Below, piece after piece: positions 52,249 to 61,959 of a stretch of DNA of 64,000 nt. The translations under genes and the position numbers were made by a program. Location: NCBI RefSeq assembly GCF_013009555.1, contig NZ_CP046176.1:2263501-2327500 (forward strand), given 5' to 3'. How positions within the stretch are numbered: position 1 is the stretch's first letter; each line of letters starts with the position of its first letter. The notes below the pieces were generated by a model. It had not been told where the DNA came from. It did not search any database and saw only the letters and a program-made list of their open reading frames with translations. The DNA comes from Phocaeicola dorei. GTDB lineage: Bacteria > Bacteroidota > Bacteroidia > Bacteroidales > Bacteroidaceae.

Positions 52249-54303
52249 TTATTTTTCTGCTGGTTGATTTGCCTCTGTTGGCCAGTAGGGATTTTGATAA
52301 ATGGATGAACTTTCCGGCGATTGTCCGTCCGGTGAAGTAACTAATAACTGATCTATCCGTATAGGATGTAGGTAGTGAGCCATTTTCCAGGTAAAACCGT
52401 TGTACCCTGCTTGTGATGTAGTTTTTCTTAATGGACGTAGGTATTCACTATCTTCTTTGGATGACACATTTGCTTTTGATGAACCATCGCCAATCAAATT
52501 ATTATACCAATTTTCCATAGGTGTATTCCACAAATGTATTCCTTCAGGAATGTAGGGCTTGGTGATTAACTGATCCATAGCTCTCCAACGACATAGATCC
52601 ATGTAGCGTAGACCTTCTGAGATGTATTCACTGCGGCGTTCCCGACGGATATTATATAATGTCGCGTCTGCCAGTATATTATTTGCCGAATAAGCTCCCC
52701 AGTCGTTTTCCGCCTCTTTACTCATATCGGTAGCTGCGATAGTTTTGTCAATATCGTCACTTACCAGTGCGCGGCGCCGCAGGAGTTGCCAGTATTCACG
52801 TGCAGTAGCGTCCAGAGTACTATTCTTTTCATAACTGGCCTCCATATAATTAAGCAAGGCTTCTGCTGCCCGATAGATAGGGAACGAAGAGTAATCTTTA
52901 TTCTGTACAAGGTATTTGCTATCCCATTTCCCACCTTTGCGTAATGCATAACCAGTGGTATACTGATATTGTCCCGCTCCTTCAGTGATTTTAGGGTAAG
53001 GCTCATCTTTCCATGCGTTGGTCGGGATGCTTACACTTGTTTCGATGCAATAAAGTTGTCCGGGTTCTTTCAAGAATAAGGATAAACGGGAGTCTCTGTT
53101 AATACGTACATTGGCTATCTCTCCATCCCCTCTATAATAGCCGTCTCCATGAGCATATGTTCCATGTGTATAAACAGGAGTTCCGTCGGACATCAGAAAG
53201 TTTTGTACATAACCACGAGTTACACCTATACCGTGATTTCCCTGATTGGTTGATAGTCCTAGATCATGTCCGCTACCTAATCCTTGCACATATTGTCTCC
53301 ACAACAATACCTCTTTTACTCCTGAAAGATCGTCGCTTGAGAACATGGCGAAATAAGGGTTTAATGCTTTCAATTCATCCTTTGTTTGTGGCAATATTCC
53401 CGTATTTTGAGTCAGGTTACCTTTATATAATTCCGCGACTTCTTTAGATGCATTCATCGCTTGCTCCAGAAACCAATCGATTTCGTTATCAATACTTCCG
53501 CTTGGGAATTGATAATTAGCATTATAATCCTTAGATTTCCCTGGCCATCCTTCACCTTTAGGCACAAAGGCCGTTCCCTTGAAATACTTCAACCACGTTC
53601 CTTCAAATAAAGCAACACGCGATTTTAACAGCAATGCTACATCTCGATTTATACGGGTTGTTGCCATTTCCTTATCTTTCATGTATTCGGCCGCTTTGTC
53701 TAGATCAGAAAGAATAAAGCGGGCTACTTCGTTACGTGGGAAACGTCTGCTCGCTTCTGTCAGTATGGCCATATCGTCTTCAAGTGGTTCTTCGATGATT
53801 GGGAAATCGCCAAATTTCTGATAGCGGTTAAAATATTCCAGTGCTCTCAGGAAATACATTTCACCAATATAATGCTTAATATCTGGTAAATTTCCGGTAA
53901 TTGTGTTTTTCGTACCGTTTATATCATCACCATATTTAGGTAATACATTGGCAAAAAAGAAGTTCAGCCTATAGATAGTTTTGAAAGACCAATTTATGGA
54001 AATTTTATCATCATCTTCTTTTTGCGGCACTCTCCATTCTCCTTCAGTGAATCGGTTTGGAGGAGTGGCCGAAATCTGATTATCTGTTCCATCGTCTTTG
54101 CCATAAATCCCGTAAGAGTTTCCAGATACGCTAGGGAATATATCTACATAATATTTATCTGCATATGCTTGAAGGTGGGTTACATCTGTGAAATATGTTT
54201 CTGGCGATAGGTTGGCTAACGGTTCTCGGTCAAGAAAGTCTTCGCACGATGCGAAAATAGTAGTTACCAGCACAATGATTATAATCTGAATATACTTTTT
54301 CAT
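52249..54303 (-). CDS. SusD/RagB-family outer-membrane lipoprotein
   Basis: A 684-residue surface lipoprotein that captures oligosaccharide and hands it to the SusC partner. Lipobox FASC with C20, the N-terminal DFLDREPLANLSPETYF motif, a TPR-rich helical region (GEMYFLRALEYFNRYQKFG, about 148-166) and the C-terminal RRERRSEYISEGLRYMDLCRW segment, partly quoted, are family hallmarks. It lies 13 bp downstream of the SusC gene on the same strand and is followed by a terminator. Ligand cannot be read from sequence; pectic oligosaccharide is likely from context. Confidence 0.95.
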   Translation of the reverse strand: MKKYIQIIIIVLVTTIFASCEDFLDREPLANLSPETYFTDVTHLQAYADKYYVDIFPSVSGNSYGIYGKDDGTDNQISATPPNRFTEGEWRVPQKEDDDKISINWSFKTIYRLNFFFANVLPKYGDDINGTKNTITGNLPDIKHYIGEMYFLRALEYFNRYQKFGDFPIIEEPLEDDMAILTEASRRFPRNEVARFILSDLDKAAEYMKDKEMATTRINRDVALLLKSRVALFEGTWLKYFKGTAFVPKGEGWPGKSKDYNANYQFPSGSIDNEIDWFLEQAMNASKEVAELYKGNLTQNTGILPQTKDELKALNPYFAMFSSDDLSGVKEVLLWRQYVQGLGSGHDLGLSTNQGNHGIGVTRGYVQNFLMSDGTPVYTHGTYAHGDGYYRGDGEIANVRINRDSRLSLFLKEPGQLYCIETSVSIPTNAWKDEPYPKITEGAGQYQYTTGYALRKGGKWDSKYLVQNKDYSSFPIYRAAEALLNYMEASYEKNSTLDATAREYWQLLRRRALVSDDIDKTIAATDMSKEAENDWGAYSANNILADATLYNIRRERRSEYISEGLRYMDLCRWRAMDQLITKPYIPEGIHLWNTPMENWYNNLIGDGSSKANVSSKEDSEYLRPLRKTTSQAGYNGFTWKMAHYLHPIRIDQLLVTSPDGQSPESSSIYQNPYWPTEANQPAEK

Positions 54304-54316
54304 TTGTTGATAGATA

Positions 54317-57300
54317 TTAAAGTGTTATACTTAAGCCGAATGACCATGTTCTTGATAGCGGATAGGCATTGCCATACCACCCTCCGGTACAAGTTTCTGG
54401 ATCGAAAATGCTTGATAATGAAGTGAATGTCAGTAGGTTTTCGCCTGAAACATAAATACGGCATTTAGACATGCCGACTTTCTGCATCCAGGTTGAGGGT
54501 AATGTATAGCCTATTTGTAAGTTCTTTAGACGTAAATAACCAGCATTCTGCATGTAGCGTGATTGTGTTTTCTGGTTTTTTGCCCCATAGGATGTTCCAT
54601 CCGAACTTGATGAAAAAATAGGACGAGGATAATATGAATCCAGATTAGCAGGAATCTCATACCCAACCAGACCCACAGGGTTAGCACGAAAATAATCGTT
54701 ATGTTCTTCCAGTCCGATAGTATGCCATTTACTCTTTCCTCCAAGAACACCCCAAAAATATGATGAGCCCCCTGGCCAGAAGTCCTGTTGCATTACTCCT
54801 TGCAAGAAGCACCGAAGGTCGATCCCTTTCCAATCGGCAGTTAGGTCGATACCATAAAAATAATGCGGGTTTTTGTCGCCTAGGATTTTTAAATCACCAT
54901 GATCTTCCCAAGTACGTGAGCCTTCGCTGATTTTTCCGTCTCCATTGCGGTCTTTATACATAATATCTCCGGCTGCCCATTGTGTACCAAGATCGTTTTG
55001 TCCACCTTTTGGCAGTGATGCTAGATGCGTGTCCATTTCTTCCTGCGATTTGGCAATACCTATAGTTTCATATCCCCAAATCAGCCCAATTTTCTTACCT
55101 TTCATATACTGATCAATAGAACCGGTTTTGTTTCCCGGATAGCTATCAATGTAAGTTGTTTGATCTGAAAGTGTAGCTGTAATTCCATATCCTAACCCGT
55201 TGTTCAAACGATCTCGCCAGGTGAGTGATACTTCCCAACCACGTGTCTGTAAATCACAGTTATTAGTCTTTGGAGGATTAAGCCCCAAGGTTACCGGTAG
55301 CTGTGGTGCAGGGCCTACCATACCTTTGGTATAGCGTTTGAAATAGTCGAACGAACCCGATAAACGGTTGTTGAATAGAGCAAAATCCAAACCAATATCA
55401 TACGAGCGCACGGATTCCCAAGTAAGCGTAGAACTAATCAATTCTTCCACTTCAGCCGTGTTTGGCCTTACTCCTCCCTGAATCCAGTCACCTTTTCCGG
55501 CTTCAAGTTTCATCTTCCGATACGTTGGATAATAATTTGTTGTATTCTGATTCCCTAACTCTCCGTATGAGAAACGAAGCTTCAGCTGATCCACAACACT
55601 GTTAAGGGGTTCAAAGAATTTTTCCTGTGCTATATTCCATCCTAATGAGAAGGAGGGGGACCATTGCCAACGACTTCCACGGCGGAAGCGTGATGAACCA
55701 TCATAGCGTAGGTTGACTTCGGTCAGGTAGCGACCTTGATAATCGTAATTCAAACGTCCAAAAAATCCGGCTGTAGCCCAATCCTTGCTGTTTCCAGTTA
55801 CTTCGGTGGCAATTTCTTTACCCGTTGCATCTAGTCCAGATGTTAAGTCGAATTCTAATAGATCTTCAGTGATTAAGCCGTATTTGGTTACGTCAAAATA
55901 GTGATAATTCCATTCTTCTGCCTGAAAACCTCCCATGATTTTGAAGTTATGCTTTTCAGCAAAAGTGTGATTGTAAGTACTGTAGATATTCAATCCCCAG
56001 TAGTTTTCCTTTTGGTCGTTTTCTTTCAACCGGGAGTGGATATTATTAGTTACGATTTTTTCTCCTTCCGGATTGTAATTATAATATTCGGTAGTAGACG
56101 CTTTGGTGCTAATCTCATTAATACTATAATTTAACTCTATATTTGTAACCCAATTTTTTATCGGTTCTATAATAAACGAGCCTTGGTAGTAGTTACGATC
56201 ACGTTGCACAGTTCGTTCACCGCCTTCTACTAACTGACGGATCTGATCGTGATTAATATGCCCGTTTCTATCATATATGGGCATATTAGGCCAGTTCGTA
56301 CGTCCCAGATTTCCCCAAAAACTATTTGTATCATTGTCATCCCCATAAAAAGACGTAGGTCTGATTTCATCCCGACGGGTGAAGCGCTGACTATAGTTGA
56401 ATTTAAGCCAATTGGTAATCTGAGTGCTTATCTTTGCATTGACATTGTAGCGGGTCATTGATTCTTTTCCGAAATTTAGTAAGCCACCTTGGTCCAGAAT
56501 GTTGAAAGATGCATAATAGGTGACTTTACTGGTACCACCTTGTAAGCTTATATTGTGCTCTTGTGAGAAAACCTGATCTTTATACATTGCATCCCAGATG
56601 TCGGTATTGGCGTAACCTTTGGTCCAACGGTCTTCCCATTTCGAGCCATCAGCAACAGCATCCAATCCATATTGTAGCTTTCCCGATTGGTAATCCAACA
56701 TTTTTTGCATTACTTCATCTGTATAATCAGGATTAACTCCCTGATTACGTGCAGCTTCGTTCATCATGTTGGCAAAGGTGTACGAATCCATTCCTTTAGG
56801 CAGGTTCATAGGACTACTGATACGAAAGCTATTGTTGTAGTTAACCGACATTTTCCCTTTCGATCCTTTCTTTGTAGTTACTAGTATAACTCCGAAAGGT
56901 GCACGCGAACCGTAAATGGACGAGGCGGCGGCATCTTTCAAAACGGAGATATTTTCGATATCCTGTGGATTAATAGTATTGATGTCACCTTCCATACCAT
57001 CTATTAGTATAAGGGGTGAACCTTTTGAACCGTCATCGATAGTACCTGTTCCACGCACAGATATACTCATATCTTTTTCCAGCTGCCCAGAGTTTGTTGC
57101 AATTTTCAGACCTGGTACTAATCCTTGCAATGCCTGGGTAGCCGATGTTACCGGACGTGATTCAATTTCTTTAGCTGTGGCTATACCCACTGCTCCAGTA
57201 AGATTTACTTTCTTTTGAGTACCAAACCCCACAACAACCACCTCGTCCAGTGTTTGTGTGTCTTCTTTCAACGTGAAATTAAGGATACTTCCTTTTACCG

Positions 57301-57619
57301 TCGATTCCTGGGTGATGTACCCGATGTAGGATACCTGTAGTTTCGCATTGGATGAGGAAACCGACAAGGAATAGTTACCATTTATATCGGTAATAACTCC
57401 ATTGGAGGTACCAACTTCAATTACATTGGCGCCAATAATCGGTTCGCCATTTCCGTCAATAACTGCTCCTGAAACAGGCCTATGCTGGGCCGTTATTTGA
57501 ACAGTTACCAACAAACAGAGCATCAGGAAGGATATCTTCTTCCATAACCCACCTCCACCTGTTTTCACATTTCTGGGTGAAGCGTGATTGTTTTTCAATG
57601 TGTAATTCATGTTTCTCAT
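54317..57619 (-). CDS. SusC/RagA-family TonB-linked outer-membrane protein
   Basis: A 1100-residue TonB-dependent importer. Signal region to about residue 45 (VQITAQ), a carboxypeptidase-like domain (about 48-130, VSGAVIDGNGEPIIGANV), a plug domain with the VVVGFGTQKKVNLTGAV segment after the TonB-box region, then the 22-strand barrel ending in SFGLSITL. Import of oligosaccharide in concert with the SusD lipoprotein is expected. The gene starts after a promoter with TATTTTTG (57674-57667) and a duplicated 12-bp repeat. An alternative start three codons later does not change the mature protein. Confidence 0.96.
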   Translation of the reverse strand: MRNMNYTLKNNHASPRNVKTGGGGLWKKISFLMLCLLVTVQITAQHRPVSGAVIDGNGEPIIGANVIEVGTSNGVITDINGNYSLSVSSSNAKLQVSYIGYITQESTVKGSILNFTLKEDTQTLDEVVVVGFGTQKKVNLTGAVGIATAKEIESRPVTSATQALQGLVPGLKIATNSGQLEKDMSISVRGTGTIDDGSKGSPLILIDGMEGDINTINPQDIENISVLKDAAASSIYGSRAPFGVILVTTKKGSKGKMSVNYNNSFRISSPMNLPKGMDSYTFANMMNEAARNQGVNPDYTDEVMQKMLDYQSGKLQYGLDAVADGSKWEDRWTKGYANTDIWDAMYKDQVFSQEHNISLQGGTSKVTYYASFNILDQGGLLNFGKESMTRYNVNAKISTQITNWLKFNYSQRFTRRDEIRPTSFYGDDNDTNSFWGNLGRTNWPNMPIYDRNGHINHDQIRQLVEGGERTVQRDRNYYQGSFIIEPIKNWVTNIELNYSINEISTKASTTEYYNYNPEGEKIVTNNIHSRLKENDQKENYWGLNIYSTYNHTFAEKHNFKIMGGFQAEEWNYHYFDVTKYGLITEDLLEFDLTSGLDATGKEIATEVTGNSKDWATAGFFGRLNYDYQGRYLTEVNLRYDGSSRFRRGSRWQWSPSFSLGWNIAQEKFFEPLNSVVDQLKLRFSYGELGNQNTTNYYPTYRKMKLEAGKGDWIQGGVRPNTAEVEELISSTLTWESVRSYDIGLDFALFNNRLSGSFDYFKRYTKGMVGPAPQLPVTLGLNPPKTNNCDLQTRGWEVSLTWRDRLNNGLGYGITATLSDQTTYIDSYPGNKTGSIDQYMKGKKIGLIWGYETIGIAKSQEEMDTHLASLPKGGQNDLGTQWAAGDIMYKDRNGDGKISEGSRTWEDHGDLKILGDKNPHYFYGIDLTADWKGIDLRCFLQGVMQQDFWPGGSSYFWGVLGGKSKWHTIGLEEHNDYFRANPVGLVGYEIPANLDSYYPRPIFSSSSDGTSYGAKNQKTQSRYMQNAGYLRLKNLQIGYTLPSTWMQKVGMSKCRIYVSGENLLTFTSLSSIFDPETCTGGWYGNAYPLSRTWSFGLSITL

Positions 57620-57666
57620 GTTTTTAATTTAATTTATTTAGTGTAATTTTTAGTAATTGCACAGTG

Positions 57667-57723
57667 CAAAAATAAAGGTTCACATTCAGTAAGACCGCCT
57701 GTATTCCGTCAAAGACCGCCTGT
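57667..57723 (-). promoter_or_regulatory. susC promoter with 21-bp-spaced direct repeats
   Basis: The -7 box TATTTTTG is at 57674-57667 (minus). Upstream, ACAGGCGGTCTT occurs twice (57723-57712 and 57702-57691), exactly 21 bp apart, and GACGGAATACAG (57710-57699) ends 24 bp from the -7 box. The 21-bp period equals two helical turns, as expected for an activator binding one DNA face. Confidence 0.6.
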
Positions 57724-57786
57724 TTGCTAAATCCATTTTTATAATAAAAGCCGATGATAATTTTATTGGAGTTTCAAAATAGAATC

Positions 57787-57867
57787 TCTTTTTGACGAAT
57801 TTGTTATCCCCCTATTTCTGATAAATCTCCTAATTTTGGAGAATTATCAATATATATATTATTTTTG
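57787..57867 (+). promoter_or_regulatory. Promoter region of the hybrid two-component regulator
   Basis: -7 box TATTTTTG at 57860-57867. The motif GACGAATTTGTT is at 57794-57805 within a 23-bp block (57787-57809) repeated identically at 63630-63652. An inverted repeat GATAAATCTCC/GGAGAATTATC (57820-57830 and 57838-57848) lies between the motif and the -7 box and could be a second operator. Confidence 0.55.
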
Positions 57868-57896
57868 TTGTTGAGGTGTAACAAAAAAAAGAGATT

Positions 57897-60800
57897 ATGC
57901 AAAAAAGACTGTTTATCATTCTATTACTACTATTTCATTTAGGACAGGGATATGCTGTTCTTTCCCTCTCCATGAGCAATCTCAATATAACAAACGGCCT
58001 TTCGAACAACTATGTAAAAGATGTAGCACAAGACAGACAAGGATTTATATGGATTGCTACTGAAGCCGGATTAAATCGTTTTGATGGATGTCAATTCACA
58101 CGCTATACAAGCACTAACTCGGAGTTGAAGACAGATGCTATAAATACATTATTATATGATGAACAAAATAATCTATTGTGGATTGGGACACGTTCGGATT
58201 TAACTGTACTTGATTGTTCTACTTACAAATTCACCCATTATGGCATGCAAGACAATATTCATCTTAATAACATAGTGAGTATGTCACTTGCCGGTGACAC
58301 GGCCATTTGGATAGCTACTCATTACAATGGAATTCTGCATTGCAACAAAAAAACAATGAAATTCACAAGCTACACAAATGAAAGCATTCCGGAACTTAAA
58401 AATTCTAATTGGTGTATTTTTGATGACGGACATGGAAAGATTTACGTAGGACATTCATTGGATGGGTTGACAATTATAAACGCAAAGGATTTATCGGCTC
58501 TCCATTATAAGAATGAGCCTGACAATTCTTCCAGCCTGCCGGGTAATAGCGTATATTCCATTTGTGTTGACCACATGGGGAATACATGGGTTGGAACCAA
58601 TCAGGGACTGGCACTTTTCCAACCGGAAAAAGGAGAGTTCCAATCATTTAAGCATGACGAAAAGAATCCGAATTCAATCATTGCCGACCATATCTATGAT
58701 ATCAAGCAAATGGATGATGCCACTGTCTGGATTGCCAGTGATATAGGGGGGATAAGCATACTTGATTTATACAATCTCAACCTGAGCAATACGGATAGCG
58801 TACGTTTCAACAATATCACGGCCACAAGTTCAGGCACAAATCTTTCTTCGGGAAATATTCGCAGTCTGCTGCAAGACTCTTTTGGCAACATCTGGATAGG
58901 GAATTACAGCAGTGGGCTGGATTTTATAAGCCATACAGAACCTCTCTTCAAAATACTTCCATATATTCGAACTGTAAACAACAAAATTAAAAACAAACAG
59001 GTATGGGGAGTCTATGCAGACAGTGAAGGGAAGGTATGGGTTGGAGGAGAGAATGAAGTCAGTATATTTAAAAATAATCAGTTGCTGCGCTCAATCAATA
59101 TATCCCAATACCAGTCAAGACCTTATACTCAGGTTTTTACTCTTTGCGGCAATCGTCAGGGAATAATTCTGCTGGGAACATTTGACGACGGCCTATTGGA
59201 ATTTGATTCAAATACAGGAAAGGTGCATCGTATTGATCTGGGTATAGAGCACGTAGATGTTTTTACCATCAAAGAAGCGACTGACGGCACAATGTGGATA
59301 GGAGTCGAATACGGACTTTATACTTACCGGAACGGCAAAATACACAGGGAAGAGAAGATTATCAGTCAATTGGTGAATCAATCTGTTTATGGCATAGCCC
59401 ACGACCGCCAAGGAAAAGTATGGATCGGTACAAATAATTCCGGTGTGTCTATATTCAATTATAACCATGAACTGGTGCACAGGCTAAATGCCGAGAATGG
59501 CTTTTTCTCCAATGCAGTCAACAGTCTTTATATGGATTCCAAGGGAGGCATTTGGATAGCTACCCGAAATGGCATAGGATATGTAGAAGATACAAAAGAC
59601 CCGGATCATTTTGAAATGTACGGAAAGGAGGAAGGACTTGAAGATTGTTTCGTGCGCTCTATTCTGGAAGATGAAGCCGGAAATATCTGGCTGAGCACTA
59701 ATCAGGGTATTTCATTATGGAACAAAGAAGAAAAAACATTCAGTAACTATGACCATAACGATGGCATACCGGCTGGAAATTTCATAGAAGGCTCATCTTG
59801 TCTGTCTGCCGATGGCACTGCCTATTTCGGTTCATTAAACGGTGTATCCTATTTCAATCCGGCATTTGTCTTGAAAAAGCAATCCATAGCTCCAATTCAG
59901 CTTATAGAATGCAAAGAAATATCCGTAAGTAAAGATAATGTGAATATTGAAAACATTATTCCCATAACGGAAGAAGAAATAAACTTCAGCCATCATGAAA
60001 ATTCTTTTTCCATATCCTTTGCAGTCCCCGATTATGCGCAGAGCAAACAAGTGGAATATGCCTATATATTGGAAGGCTTCTATAAAAATTGGGTTAAATC
60101 GAATGGAGAAAACACGGCTGTCTTTCGTAATATACCTCCCGGTAAATATACTTTCAGGGTAAAGGCTCGTCTGAAAAATCAAGTATGGGATGAAAGCCGT
60201 ATGGTCTCACTCAATATACACATTCATCCTCCCTTCTGGTTCACTTGGTATGCGTGGTTCTTTTATATCTTGCTCGCATGCATAATTATAATTTTCTACA
60301 TTCTGTCCTATCAGAGAAAATTAAAGCTCAAAAGCCTCCAAGAAATCGAAAAGCAACACAGTTTGAATGAGCAGAACCTCAACAATGAGCGTTTGCAGTT
60401 TTATACAAACATCACCCATGAACTGCGTACACCTCTGACCCTTATCATAGGGCCGCTTGAAGACTTGGCCGACGACAAGAAAATCCCGGAAGTTTACAGG
60501 AGCAAGATCAACTCCATTCACGGCAGTGCGATGAGATTGCTAAATCTTATCAATCAGCTGCTGGAATTCCGTAAAACAGAAACCAATCACCGGCAGCTGA
60601 TTGTCTGCAAAGGAAATTTAACGGGACTCGTGACTGAGATCGGCCTCCGCTATAAAGAGCTGAATTGCAACCCCGATGTAAAGATACAGATAAAAACAGG
60701 TGAGCTTCCGATTCAAATTTACTATGACCCGGAAATCATAACGACTATTCTAAACAACTTACTGTCCAATGCCATAAAATACACACATCACGGAGAAATT

Positions 60801-61940
60801 ATAATATCACTTTCTTGCGGCAATGAAACAAGCGGCAACTATGCAATTATCTCTGTTTCCGATACGGGGTGCGGCATCGAACCGGATGAACTGCCCCATA
60901 TCTTTGAACGATACTATCAAGGAAAAGGGAAGTATCAGGCATCCGGTACAGGAATAGGATTGGCATTGGTAAAATCATTGGCCACCCTCCATCAAGGGAT
61001 GTTGGAAGTTAAGAGCGTTGTCGGTAAAGGTACCACCTTTACCTTCCGGATACTTGCCGATTATGACTATCCGGATGCTATGCACAAGGAGGTTGCGTCT
61101 GCTTCCGAAGTCGTCGACATGGCTGAAGAAGACAGCGAGCAAGACAATCGTCTGCTGCTTCTCGTCATAGAGGACAATGAGGACATACGAAAATATATTG
61201 TTTCATCATTTAATACCGAATACAAAGTATTGGAAGGAAGCAATGGAAAAGAAGGACTCGAAATAGCCTTGTCAACCATCCCCAATATAATAGTCAGCGA
61301 TATAATGATGCCGCAGATGGATGGAATCCAATTATGCCGTGCTATAAAGGAGGATATACGCACCAGCCATATACCCGTAATCTTGTTAACAGCTAAAGAT
61401 TCGATGCAAGACAAGGAGGAAGGATATGAGAGTGGAGCAGACTCTTACCTGACCAAGCCATTCAGTGCAAAACTGCTGCGTACACGCATGCTGAATTTGC
61501 TCGAATCACGAGCACGTTTGGCAAAACGAATAACTGATTCGTCATTGACTGGTAGCGAAACAGAGTCTGCTATTTTTATAGAAGAACCCTTAAAGTTAAG
61601 TAATCTGGATGAGGCTTTTCTGAAAAAAACAACCGAAATTATCGAGGAAAATATCAATGATGAGAAACTGGATATTATTTTTCTTACACAACAGATAGGA
61701 ATGAGTCACTCCACCATGTATCGGAAAATCAAAGCATTAACTGGCATTACCGTAAATGAATATATTCGCAAAATACGTTTGAGAAGAAGTATGCAATTGC
61801 TTCAAACGGGTGATTACAATGTCTCAGAGGCGGCTTATATGAGTGGATTTAATACTATGAGCTATTTCCGTACATGTTTTAAGAATGAATATGGATACTC
61901 TCCTTCAGAAGTAACACGGGCAAAAAACAACAATAAATAA
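57897..61940 (+). CDS. Hybrid two-component system regulator (HTCS)
   Basis: A 1347-residue one-protein sensor-regulator of polysaccharide utilization. Signal peptide (to about residue 20), a periplasmic sensor made of two seven-bladed propellers (Reg_prop repeats such as GFIWIATEAGLNRFDG, about 25-690), a Y_Y_Y domain (about 700-775) and a transmembrane helix (about 783-803). A histidine kinase core with H841 (NITHELRTP), HATPase, a receiver with D1135 and a C-terminal AraC-type HTH (about 1245-1347) follow. It should bind a sugar released from the target glycan and activate the PUL promoters. It is divergent from susC, with 277 bp between start codons. Confidence 0.96.
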   Translation: MQKRLFIILLLLFHLGQGYAVLSLSMSNLNITNGLSNNYVKDVAQDRQGFIWIATEAGLNRFDGCQFTRYTSTNSELKTDAINTLLYDEQNNLLWIGTRSDLTVLDCSTYKFTHYGMQDNIHLNNIVSMSLAGDTAIWIATHYNGILHCNKKTMKFTSYTNESIPELKNSNWCIFDDGHGKIYVGHSLDGLTIINAKDLSALHYKNEPDNSSSLPGNSVYSICVDHMGNTWVGTNQGLALFQPEKGEFQSFKHDEKNPNSIIADHIYDIKQMDDATVWIASDIGGISILDLYNLNLSNTDSVRFNNITATSSGTNLSSGNIRSLLQDSFGNIWIGNYSSGLDFISHTEPLFKILPYIRTVNNKIKNKQVWGVYADSEGKVWVGGENEVSIFKNNQLLRSINISQYQSRPYTQVFTLCGNRQGIILLGTFDDGLLEFDSNTGKVHRIDLGIEHVDVFTIKEATDGTMWIGVEYGLYTYRNGKIHREEKIISQLVNQSVYGIAHDRQGKVWIGTNNSGVSIFNYNHELVHRLNAENGFFSNAVNSLYMDSKGGIWIATRNGIGYVEDTKDPDHFEMYGKEEGLEDCFVRSILEDEAGNIWLSTNQGISLWNKEEKTFSNYDHNDGIPAGNFIEGSSCLSADGTAYFGSLNGVSYFNPAFVLKKQSIAPIQLIECKEISVSKDNVNIENIIPITEEEINFSHHENSFSISFAVPDYAQSKQVEYAYILEGFYKNWVKSNGENTAVFRNIPPGKYTFRVKARLKNQVWDESRMVSLNIHIHPPFWFTWYAWFFYILLACIIIIFYILSYQRKLKLKSLQEIEKQHSLNEQNLNNERLQFYTNITHELRTPLTLIIGPLEDLADDKKIPEVYRSKINSIHGSAMRLLNLINQLLEFRKTETNHRQLIVCKGNLTGLVTEIGLRYKELNCNPDVKIQIKTGELPIQIYYDPEIITTILNNLLSNAIKYTHHGEIIISLSCGNETSGNYAIISVSDTGCGIEPDELPHIFERYYQGKGKYQASGTGIGLALVKSLATLHQGMLEVKSVVGKGTTFTFRILADYDYPDAMHKEVASASEVVDMAEEDSEQDNRLLLLVIEDNEDIRKYIVSSFNTEYKVLEGSNGKEGLEIALSTIPNIIVSDIMMPQMDGIQLCRAIKEDIRTSHIPVILLTAKDSMQDKEEGYESGADSYLTKPFSAKLLRTRMLNLLESRARLAKRITDSSLTGSETESAIFIEEPLKLSNLDEAFLKKTTEIIEENINDEKLDIIFLTQQIGMSHSTMYRKIKALTGITVNEYIRKIRLRRSMQLLQTGDYNVSEAAYMSGFNTMSYFRTCFKNEYGYSPSEVTRAKNNNK

Positions 61941-61959
61941 TCTTAATAAATTTCTATCC

